Shown: piece after piece, positions 9,801 to 15,379 of the stretch
How positions within the stretch are numbered: position 1 is the stretch's first letter
How the letters are laid out: each line of letters opens with the position of its first letter
Translations under genes and position numbers: made by a program
DNA from: Rickettsia typhi
GTDB taxonomy: Bacteria > Pseudomonadota > Alphaproteobacteria > Rickettsiales > UBA1997
Reading direction: 5' to 3'
Assembly: GCA_945862455.1 (NCBI GenBank)
Contig: CAMAXU010000015.1
Span: 1-43,927, forward strand
DNA length: 43,927 nt
The notes under the pieces: generated by a model
Databases searched by the model: none
What the model was told of the DNA's origin: nothing
What the model saw: the letters and a program-made list of their open reading frames with translations, nothing else

Positions 9801-10993
9801 ATGAACAAGGAAAAGAAAAACTGGCCGCAGTTAAAGGTGAAAAAGGTAATTTAGAAAAAGGCCGCGCAACTGCGATGGAAGATTACGATAAAGCTACTGA
9901 CGCAGTTGAAGATTATAAAAAACAACCTGAATCCATAGAAAGAGCCGAGTTAGTAAAAGAGCTAACTGAAAAAGCCCAAAAAACTCACAATATAGCGCTA
10001 AGAAACTATAGCTCTGCCTATCGGAAAGAAGATGAGGAAGCTAGAAAAGCTCAATTGCAACTTAGACAAATGGGTGGTGCTAAAGATCCAAAACTTGCCG
10101 AACTTACCAAAAAACAAGATTTGGCCGGCGCTGCTGTCAGACAAATCGATACCAAGTTGGCCAATGTTGAAGAGAAACTTAAAGCAACAGAAGAATTTGA
10201 CAGCGCAGCAACAACCGTTAGTGAAATTAACGAAGAAGGCCAACAAAGAGCTGATTTACTGAATGATAAGGAGGAAGAGCTAAAAAAATCAGAAGAAACA
10301 ATATCTGAACCCATGAATCCACTTAATACTTCTACAAATGATGAATCAGCGACAGGAGGAACGGCAGCAGCAGAATCAACCACCAGCGGCTCTACAACTT
10401 CAGGAACTGGCACAGCAGCACCTAGAAATGAAAATATTTCCAACTTTAAAGATAAACAAACTGGAGCTGTACAAACAATAGCCGATAAAAAAACTGCCGC
10501 CAAAGAAAAAGTAGCAACGGCAACGGCAACAAAAGAAGAAGCTGCCAAAGAACGCCCTCCTCTTATGAAAAGAATGGCTGATAAATTAGCACGCAAGCCT
10601 TTAGATCCTAAAGAACAAGTCTATCAAAATGCTGTCAAAGAAGAAAAAGAAGGTCAAAAAGAATTAAAAGATGCGACCAGACTTGGCAATGCAGTTGAAA
10701 AAGCTCATGCTCTTTCAGACCACGCCAGAAAGTTAATGGAAAAAGAAGATGAAGCAAGAGAATTAAAACCCGAAAACCAAACTCCACATAGCGGCTCTTA
10801 TCGACGCGCTGAAAAATTAGTTGAAGAATATGATAGCTTGGAATCACCAGAAGACGCAGAAAAATTTGTTCAAAAACAAGGGGGAAGATCAAAAGCAATT
10901 GCCAAAGCTACTAAAGAATTAGACTCACCTGAGGAATTCAAAAAATTCACCGAAAGGTTTGATGGAGATAATGGCAAAGATGAAGATAAATAG
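3884..10993 (+). CDS. Giant VirB6/TrbL-like type IV secretion membrane protein
   Basis: VirB6 proteins form the inner-membrane channel of P-type T4SS. Residues 13-31 are a hydrophobic leader ending LLLFFALSSSC, so this may be a lipoprotein or have a signal anchor; the lipobox is imperfect. Next comes GCIDADDFGEYES, a Cys-containing segment reminiscent of rickettsial VirB6-like proteins, and a long Ser/Thr/Asn/Cys-rich, probably extracytoplasmic region to about 1165. Some six or seven hydrophobic segments lie between about 1168 and 1465 (VTMCFVVMFTFYGVGYLM near the start, LFSILFIWVIASLM near the end). The final ~890 residues are Ala/Lys/Glu-rich and probably helical. The only plausible start is TTG at 3884: an in-frame stop lies four codons upstream and no early ATG exists. 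At 2369 residues it is far longer than the classical VirB6 of about 300. A prepilin-like gene starts 7 bp after its stop. Confidence 0.9.
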   Translation: MINNWFKKIQHQKIFAKTAILLLFFALSSSCTDQGCIDADDFGEYESQTIEVSANSQQEKCTYDWSKELNDSTQGSGLKSCLTTGSTTVYNQDGNSKSSSKGCAGFTDDATYKNLCITDCIQKCLSGTGVSGNPEPDWVSTDKRSATANSGVTIRPGSEIIVRAVGTIQLGDSVSYNPIHVQADNPIPHAKKADWSDVFFDVRNGQTVNLNFSGLWSDGNNLGNNLVGYGSGSNNNNLNPAYSGARRIIAYVIPHPQGYNFDTSQSSEKSGTKGAPLLPDALAWTCDYTGNVLTEANCHNKTTNPYTGAGYTNADNSLAITAFPLSSSAATDILTSYGGIIRWTGDNLTSFTDDPVFPSTVCNTTTGSCTNIASTPATSGKILGDLSTTSVTIANPTSDTAFRVSFKSLTGDSSCNVTLVVTDSNGAVYSTAVTSSGWSDDDDKEIPLEAGKTLSVAKLTSLGACGKGIGVKFNKYHELKMQKSGFVKFTMLNGSDKCTIKARIMNPKGTFADTDIYEYDDFATAPSKDPLANLEVPASSTIALKWSNLSFVRKGQVIRFSPKSWDGTWKINAGTGSRRCGIGMAMMIEPRPALLCKGTASDYVSNTKCTQEYDSSGTLIGCKAYASECFDSASTANYCPLTGCQSTITCSNGVSPLYQKGACTLIAPTETACPSSSYTTTITSATCTACSNKMKENAGLSSKVNLTNMIQCYDLENYTSKVSLIRDNGTGYSDADLADSTITKGLTKISAFNGSYGNLENFVDSGTRDSSNSNNKILQLKQPLTFGTGGRLRFFMLDGSDFNDMSSSANNGAFNAYNDNTSPGSSYNGANGFKISLSSMLDFANGQWLQARLCLENDSGILCKNSDPISLNDQPKLIEITPPTISTPAGTPPNISTSYKFDGYGNILRTNNNLLVVDGNTKDCTANNNGVASVAGANFYCHTYQYFSASALKAKSKNNQSSIESSIQKLRLTFKIMDPEVNNCDISSGVDATGSIGIGIRLKNPSYRPNECATNGGTAKDGYLDSGTCKSNSQNTGETCKASDLAKQDCMKQYYCANKYANNSGSYFVNVKVKSEASGTISSIIGGVITPVIEVMDGPKTRNCSTTGSIISNDGVRTDNPLYSASSSNTGATCITSDGDSCAKQYYCKKASVGQAERVYKLVIADARFKAIVTMCFVVMFTFYGVGYLMGTSELNHSEIMNRIIKIGIIYLFIGETGWDWFNNLVVRFFKNGTDYLAFMMASSFDDSTNHAVSDAIANSDYYDKSVLFSSVDNVFSMFFSQAVQKKVSALLFASIFGWAYLIIIYQSFMLYVYSVANAVLLYLTAQVFISILFTLGPIFLIFTLFNQTKEMFDNWLKQLIGFSLQQIFLLTTLAFFNMLMYEVIKLSLGYKICWDEVWTINIITRITLLSFWTIASLPARTNAQSDVGNIGNPEGIPSLFSILFIWVIASLMNKFIGFMTDLAASISGGLSASSLGKGIADVAKGASEMAKKGRQDLWNKTGGQAMQRMDKALFDSGAMADKERNIRKANNAKDFSNKRSMAKAGNKAKNDYIDKNKVALSGMSKEEQRKTLKGVEDAAQTKAGKDLGLSDKDIDRLKNDKGFKFEGDTLGGAAASAFKQRFMGGKTLNESLSEKSSDLKLTQAQAAGKGLNAEDAKTLKDNIAKGNVDVEKNTAAKLSDAAKTVSGAAGAVGGAINSAAKAVSENPVVKTIDSAVSSARSEVKALVTSGEAGDEARKRVISALSGISSVAIGREAIKGLSSAASGATTSALSGAKNTAMGAATLMSPTKTGAEARNEAGKAAGKAIGGAISGVGKAGSGALKMAAGAPKAISSALDMAEKMADSKGYEATKQLEKEGVINRMAAGTNLARPDEEKKMIKDRVKQNENEKKSEIKTPDLNTMTGIAKEEAYNKEIAAIDPNARLSEQIGARMIAAAKRYNPLGGETLGGILGGKQGAAIKEQTKEELLKAANEQGKEKLAAVKGEKGNLEKGRATAMEDYDKATDAVEDYKKQPESIERAELVKELTEKAQKTHNIALRNYSSAYRKEDEEARKAQLQLRQMGGAKDPKLAELTKKQDLAGAAVRQIDTKLANVEEKLKATEEFDSAATTVSEINEEGQQRADLLNDKEEELKKSEETISEPMNPLNTSTNDESATGGTAAAESTTSGSTTSGTGTAAPRNENISNFKDKQTGAVQTIADKKTAAKEKVATATATKEEAAKERPPLMKRMADKLARKPLDPKEQVYQNAVKEEKEGQKELKDATRLGNAVEKAHALSDHARKLMEKEDEARELKPENQTPHSGSYRRAEKLVEEYDSLESPEDAEKFVQKQGGRSKAIAKATKELDSPEEFKKFTERFDGDNGKDEDK

Positions 10994-11000
10994 AAAATTT

Positions 11001-11711
11001 ATGAAAAATAAAAGTTCTAAAAATGCTTTTACCATCATCGAATTTTTAATCACACTTTGCATTATTTGCATAGCTATTGCTGGAATTTTCTTTGTTAAAA
11101 AAATAATCAAAGAAAATAATGTAAAATCTCTCATCATGCAGATCAAAAAATATGATGCTGCGCTCAATAATTTCACTCAAAAATACCAAGCCCTTCCCGG
11201 AGATCTTAAAAGTACCGTCACTTTCGGCATCACCGAATATAACACCGATGGTAATAACGACAATATAATTACAGATAGAGTGCAGCAAATCCTCATGGCT
11301 AATGGTGAAATAACTAAGTTCTGGCTCCATTTATCAAAAACAAAAATGATCGATGAAAACTATGATGGCAAAGATGATAGCGATGCAAAAAACGGCAGCA
11401 CTTTTCCACTCAGTAAAATCGGAGAAAATTCCGGCATTACGGTTTTTGGAAATGAAGGAAAAACTTTTTACCAAATCGGTTTTAAATTTGCCGACGCTGA
11501 TCGAATTTACACAAATAATCACAGCCTGAAAAGCGAAGAGGCATTTTTGTTTGATCAAAAAATGGATGATGGAAATCCGCAAAAAGGCAGAATTATTGTA
11601 GTTGGTGGCGATATGCCAAATGTTTTAACAAACGAAGAATGTGTCAAGCTTGGTGAATATAACCAAAGCACAATTAGCCCAGTTTGCCAATTGCGAATTG
11701 AAGCAAAATAG
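11001..11711 (+). CDS. Type IV prepilin-like (pseudopilin) protein
   Basis: With the ATG at 11001 the product has 236 residues and begins MKNKSSKNA|FTIIEFLITLC, a class III prepilin leader. It has a short basic leader, a cleavage point before Phe, Glu at mature position 5 and a hydrophobic helix of about 20 residues. The residue before cleavage is Ala rather than the usual Gly. Then come QKYQALPGDLKS, a segment common in pseudopilins, and an Asp/Asn-rich region. Earlier in-frame ATGs at 10959 and 10980 overlap virB6 and would lengthen the leader, so 11001 is preferred. Its place right after virB6 suggests cotranscription. No assembly ATPase or prepilin peptidase is in the window. Confidence 0.8.
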   Translation: MKNKSSKNAFTIIEFLITLCIICIAIAGIFFVKKIIKENNVKSLIMQIKKYDAALNNFTQKYQALPGDLKSTVTFGITEYNTDGNNDNIITDRVQQILMANGEITKFWLHLSKTKMIDENYDGKDDSDAKNGSTFPLSKIGENSGITVFGNEGKTFYQIGFKFADADRIYTNNHSLKSEEAFLFDQKMDDGNPQKGRIIVVGGDMPNVLTNEECVKLGEYNQSTISPVCQLRIEAK

Positions 11712-11824
11712 TTTTGCGCTTTTGTTAGAAGATGTATTTTGTACATACAAGCTCACTCTTATATAAAACCCGCAAGAAACATTATAAATTTTAAATCAAA
11801 AAACTTCTTAAAAAAAACCCGACC

Positions 11825-12577
11825 ATGAATAAAAAAAACTTCATGACGCTTCACGAGCATTTTTCTGAACTTCGCAAACGCGTAATTTTTTCTCTAATAT
11901 TTTTCATCATCTCTTTTTCACTCTGTTACTTTTTTTCTGAAAAAATTTACGAATTTTTATTACAACCTTTCGCAGAAATTTCACAAAATAATCAGAATCG
12001 CAAATTGATCTACACCAGCCCTACTGAAGCGTTCATGACCTATCTAAAACTTTCTCTTTCATCAGCATTATTTTTTTCTTTCCCGATTTTTGCTGCAGAA
12101 ATTTATCTTTTTTTATCTCCAGCTTTATACAAAAATGAGAAAAAAAATATTCTGTTAACATTTTTTTTCGCTCCTCTTTTATTTTTATGCGGCGCGATTT
12201 TTGCCTATTATTTTATTTTACCAGTCGCTTTTCAATTCTTCGCGAGCTTTGAAATTCAAGGCTCTGCAACATCAGCTTCACTTCCAATTCAACTTGAAAC
12301 ACGCATTAGTGAATACTTAAATTTTGTCACAAATTTACTATTTGGATTTGGCATCGCATTTGAATTACCAATCTTGTTGCTTTTTTTAATTAAAGTTGGT
12401 TGTTTGTCCGCCAATGATTTAAGAAAGAAGAGAAGATACTGGATTGTGATCATTTTTTTAGTGGCCGCCGTCCTTACTCCCCCAGACATCTTGAGTCAAA
12501 TTAGTTTGGCAATTCCGATGATTTTATTATTCGAAATTGCAATTCTTATTGGTAAAAATTTTAACAATAAAAAGTAA
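11825..12577 (+). CDS. tatC: Sec-independent protein translocase TatC
   Basis: TatC recognises twin-arginine signal peptides and forms the core of the Tat translocon for folded proteins. The 250-residue product has the family signature: LHEHFSELRKRV at residues 8-20 on the cytoplasmic face, SPTEAFMTYLKLS around 65-77, and about six membrane segments, the last two flanking LRKKRRYWIV. AAVLTPPDILSQ, with the family's P-D pair, lies near the C-terminus. Length is typical. No tatA or tatB lies nearby. A Lys-rich histone-like gene starts 7 bp downstream. Confidence 0.97.
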   Translation: MNKKNFMTLHEHFSELRKRVIFSLIFFIISFSLCYFFSEKIYEFLLQPFAEISQNNQNRKLIYTSPTEAFMTYLKLSLSSALFFSFPIFAAEIYLFLSPALYKNEKKNILLTFFFAPLLFLCGAIFAYYFILPVAFQFFASFEIQGSATSASLPIQLETRISEYLNFVTNLLFGFGIAFELPILLLFLIKVGCLSANDLRKKRRYWIVIIFLVAAVLTPPDILSQISLAIPMILLFEIAILIGKNFNNKK

Positions 12578-12584
12578 AAAAATT

Positions 12585-12788
12585 ATGGCCCCTATCAAAA
12601 AAGTAGTTGCGAAAAAAGCTCCAGTTAAAAAAGCTGTTGTAAAAAAAGCTCCAGCTAAAAAAGTAGTTGCAAAAAAAACTGTAGCTAAAAAACCAGTTGC
12701 TAAAAAAGTAGTTGCAAAAAAACCCGTTGTTAAAAAACCAGTTGCTAAAAAAGCTCCTGTTAAAAAAACTGTAGTTAAGAAAAAATAG
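12585..12788 (+). CDS. Lys/Ala/Val repeat protein, histone H1-like
   Basis: The frame starting MAPIKKVVAKKAPVKK encodes 67 residues built from degenerate 5-residue units of the type KK-x-V/A-x, with essentially only Lys, Ala, Val, Pro and Thr. This composition resembles the basic tails of bacterial histone H1-like proteins (AlgP, chlamydial Hc). A nucleoid- or RNA-binding role is likely but not proven. The frame could be extended upstream to 12537 inside tatC, but the ATG at 12585 begins exactly at the repeat region and lies just after the tatC stop. The gene is closed by a strong terminator at 12821. Confidence 0.75.
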   Translation: MAPIKKVVAKKAPVKKAVVKKAPAKKVVAKKTVAKKPVAKKVVAKKPVVKKPVAKKAPVKKTVVKKK

Positions 12789-12820
12789 TTTTAGAAAGTA
12801 GAAAATCTAAAAAGTAAATG

Positions 12821-12855
12821 AAAAGGCGGGATCTCCAACGAGACCCCGCCTTTTC
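12821..12855 (+). terminator. Rho-independent terminator after the histone-like gene
   Basis: AAAAGGCGGG-A-TCTC pairs with GAGA-C-CCCGCCTTTT around a 4-nt CAAC loop. The 3' arm ends in TTTT followed by CTATTG. The flanking A and T runs make it usable in both directions. It closes the rightward coaD-to-histone-like gene set. Confidence 0.88.
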
Positions 12856-12906
12856 TATTGATTCTTTTGACACAAGACGAACTTGATTAGAATTACAAAT
12901 ATTAAC

Positions 12907-13068
12907 TATACCAAATTAACCATCTCTTGATAGCGCAAACGAAGTATTTTTGAGGAAAAATTGCGACTGGAAATGTAAGCTGTATCAAGTGATACAACCT
13001 CATTTTCTGAGCAAATTTTTACCAAAAAGACAAAGTTATGGCTATCAAGAGATAGTTAATTTGGTATA
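12907..13068. mobile_element. MITE-like element with 28-bp terminal inverted repeats
   Basis: The left end (12907-12934) begins TATACCAAATTAAC and ends CTTGATAGC. The right end (13041-13068) is its reverse complement with one mismatch in 28. The 106-bp interior has no credible gene and contains a further palindrome, TGTATCA-AG-TGATACA, near the middle. Both outer edges are TA, compatible with a TA target duplication as in IS630/Tc1-type elements. The right edge ends 3 bp before the stop codon of the minus-strand gene at 13072. Confidence 0.75.
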
Positions 13069-13071
13069 TGT

Positions 13072-13575
13072 TTATAAAATCTTTTCCACATCTTGAGAAG
13101 CGCCAAACAACTTTTTAATTGTAATTTTTACCGGCGAAGTATTTGGAGTTCTGGCTTGGTTTTCTGTATTTACAATGTCACACAAAATATCCAGCGAAAT
13201 ACCGCCATCTAAACACATGCAGATTGTAAAAGTTTTTTTATCCAACTCTTCAACCGTTTTACGATTAATAATTCTTAATACGCCCGATTTAGAAAATTTG
13301 CGCGAGAATAAAAACAACCGATTCAGAATTTGAATATATCTATTAATGCGCAGATTTTTATGGAATGGAATCGCACCATTCATAATTTGTTCATCTGTAG
13401 CATTAATCAAATAATCGAAAATCAATTCCGCCATTTCTGCGGTTTCTTCTTCAATTTTTTGAAAAACCTCGCTGATTAATTGCAAATTGGCGATGATTTC
13501 TGCCGAGGCATTATTTGGAATTGACGATGGAACATCAAGATTCTGATTCGCCAAATCATTTTTTTTAGTAACCAT
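13072..13575 (-). CDS. Uncharacterised 167-residue protein in the GST-AmgK operon
   Basis: I do not recognise a family. The N-terminus is polar (MVTKKNDLANQNLDVPSSIPNN). It is followed by a mostly helical, acidic region (FQKIEEETAEMAELIFDYLINATDEQIMNG), a basic segment with RINRYIQILNRLFLFSRKF, and a Cys-containing strand-like stretch FTICMCLDGGISLDILCDIV. No signal peptide or membrane helix is evident. It starts 4 bp after the AmgK-type gene, so cotranscription and a linked role are likely. Length and composition are those of a real gene. Confidence 0.7.
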   Translation of the reverse strand: MVTKKNDLANQNLDVPSSIPNNASAEIIANLQLISEVFQKIEEETAEMAELIFDYLINATDEQIMNGAIPFHKNLRINRYIQILNRLFLFSRKFSKSGVLRIINRKTVEELDKKTFTICMCLDGGISLDILCDIVNTENQARTPNTSPVKITIKKLFGASQDVEKIL

Positions 13576-13579
13576 ATTT

Positions 13580-14578
13580 TTAAATAAATTTTTTAAGCAA
13601 TTTAGATATTTCAGTAAAAATCGGATTTCCCGATTCTAGTCTGGACTTAACAAAAGCAAGAACTCGCGGCAATAATTTTAAATAATCATTTTTACCGTCA
13701 CGCATTGAAAGCCGTGAAAAAATTCCGACTATTTTTATGTTTCGCTGCAAAGATAAAATTTCATAATCGCGCGTAAATTCTGCTTTATCGCAATTAGATT
13801 TTTCTAAATAATAATCAAAAAGTTTTAAGCGATTTGCAAAATTAACATCACGTCTTGCATCTTCAAGAAGCGAAACCAAATCATAGGCTTTTGGTCCGAT
13901 AACTGCATCTTGAAAATCGAGTAAACCAACTTTTTTGTAGCCTTCGCGATTTGGCAAAATCATTAAATTATCAGCGTGATAATCGCGCAAAACCAAAACT
14001 GAAGTTGAGTTTTTTTCCAAATGATTACGCACGCCATTAAATTGACTTAATTGGTCAAAAAGCTGAAACCATAAAAATTTAAACTGGGCTTTTTCTTGTA
14101 AAGTTATTTCCTGTTTTTGTGAAGGAATATACCAATCAATAAACAACATCACTTCGCGGAAAAGCAAAGCATGATTATAAAACGGCAAATCTTTTGGAGT
14201 TTCCAATTTGTGCAATTCAAGCAAACAATCGCAAGCTTTTTCATAAAGCGCCAACTCTTGCGAGTCATCAGTTGCAAGAACGCGACCGTAAGTGTCATCA
14301 TTTAAATCCTCTAGAAGTAGAAAACCCAATTCTTCATCGCGAGCAAAAATTTTGGGAGCAGAAAAATTATTTAAAACTAAAAATTCATCAATCTTTGCAA
14401 ATGGTCGCACATCTTCATAACCGGGAGGTGCGAACATTAAAATACTAGTTTCTTCACCAAAAAAAATGCGGTAATATGAACGGAAAGAGGCGTCTCCAGC
14501 GATTTTTTTTATCTCACAATCTTTGATCTTATTTTTAGCAAGAAACTCGCGCGCTTGCTTTTCATCTAGGTTAATCAT
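13580..14578 (-). CDS. AmgK-type aminoglycoside-phosphotransferase-fold sugar kinase
   Basis: The 332-residue product fits the COG3178 family of cell-wall sugar kinases. AmgK phosphorylates the anomeric position of MurNAc/GlcNAc during peptidoglycan recycling. Visible features are KKIAGDASFRSYYRI with an N-lobe glycine-containing turn, FLLLEDLNDDTYGRVL as hinge, the catalytic loop VLRDYHADNLMIL near residue 200, and the metal-binding LLDFQDAVIGPKAYDLVSLLEDARRDV. GST lies 5 bp upstream and an unknown gene 4 bp downstream, so this is a three-gene operon. The usual partners murU and tsaE are not adjacent. The exact substrate is inferred from the family. Confidence 0.85.
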   Translation of the reverse strand: MINLDEKQAREFLAKNKIKDCEIKKIAGDASFRSYYRIFFGEETSILMFAPPGYEDVRPFAKIDEFLVLNNFSAPKIFARDEELGFLLLEDLNDDTYGRVLATDDSQELALYEKACDCLLELHKLETPKDLPFYNHALLFREVMLFIDWYIPSQKQEITLQEKAQFKFLWFQLFDQLSQFNGVRNHLEKNSTSVLVLRDYHADNLMILPNREGYKKVGLLDFQDAVIGPKAYDLVSLLEDARRDVNFANRLKLFDYYLEKSNCDKAEFTRDYEILSLQRNIKIVGIFSRLSMRDGKNDYLKLLPRVLAFVKSRLESGNPIFTEISKLLKKFI

Positions 14579-14583
14579 GTTTT

Positions 14584-15261
14584 TTAGAAATCTAATTTAG
14601 AATACCATTCAGGCGGATTTACATTGGGAATGCGATCTTTTAAAATTTCGCCAAAAATTTTATGCGATTTAATCAAGCTATACCAATCTTTCGCTGGCAA
14701 ATAATGATGCCAATTAATATCGCCAAAATAATCCAAAACCGAAATTTGTGCCGCAGCAGAAAAATCAGCAATCGAAATATGATCTCCGCCTAGATATTTT
14801 CTGGTTTCAAGCAAGTATTCAATATAGCTTAAATGAATATTTAAATTGCGTCTCGCAACTCTTAAAACTTCTGAATCAGGAGCATTAACTCCCGGTAAAT
14901 AGCGGTTAAAATGGCGTTCATTTAAAACATGTTTACTAACTTCATTGTAAAATTTTTCATCAAACCAATTTTGCAAACGACGCACTTCCGCTCTTTTTAA
15001 AACTGAATCACCGATGAAATTTTTGGTTTCTTGATGTTTTTCTTCAATATATTCAACGATTGTTGAGCTGTTTGAAATTATTGCCGAATTTGCATTATCA
15101 AACAATACCGGCAAGTTTCCTGCTGGATTCATGGCGATAAATTCTTTGCGTCTTTCCCAAAAATTTTCAGGAACCAACTCAAAGCCAATTTCCTTCGCAG
15201 CCATGTGAACTCGTACTTTGCGCGAAAATGGACAAAGCGAATGATGGTAAAGGCGATACAT
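14584..15261 (-). CDS. Glutathione S-transferase family protein
   Basis: The 225-residue protein has an N-terminal thioredoxin-fold domain starting MYRLYHHSLCPFSRKVRVHMAAKEIG with a candidate catalytic Cys at position 10. It also has the cis-Pro segment GNLPVLFD and SNSSTIVEYIEE, which binds the gamma-glutamyl part of glutathione. The C-terminal half is helical and carries ISIADFSAAAQISVLDYFGDI, the usual GST N-capping region. The substrate is unknown. It heads the minus-strand operon with the AmgK-type kinase. The gap upstream to polA contains the short motif TTTTGGATTTAAGATTT, also seen upstream of rlmH. Confidence 0.9.
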   Translation of the reverse strand: MYRLYHHSLCPFSRKVRVHMAAKEIGFELVPENFWERRKEFIAMNPAGNLPVLFDNANSAIISNSSTIVEYIEEKHQETKNFIGDSVLKRAEVRRLQNWFDEKFYNEVSKHVLNERHFNRYLPGVNAPDSEVLRVARRNLNIHLSYIEYLLETRKYLGGDHISIADFSAAAQISVLDYFGDINWHHYLPAKDWYSLIKSHKIFGEILKDRIPNVNPPEWYSKLDF

Positions 15262-15379
15262 AATTTTGGATTTAAGATTTAGGATTTAAGATTTTATAAG
15301 TAGAGTTTGTTATTAAATTTACAAAAAGCAAAACTTGAAGCTAAATAATAATTCCAACTTTAAATAATTTGTAATTCTC

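Noticed and set aside
10051-10596. 181-codon open frame antisense to the virB6 tail
   Set aside because: It mirrors the Ala/Lys/Glu-rich repeats of the sense strand, giving low-complexity Ser/Ala/Val sequence with no family resemblance.
10959-11000. Upstream ATGs for the pseudopilin inside virB6
   Set aside because: They would give an unusually long leader. The ATG at 11001 yields a 9-residue leader typical of class III signals.
12585-12788. Short tandem repeats as a possible CRISPR array
   Set aside because: The periodicity is 15 bp and reflects repeating Lys-rich codons; there are no spacers.
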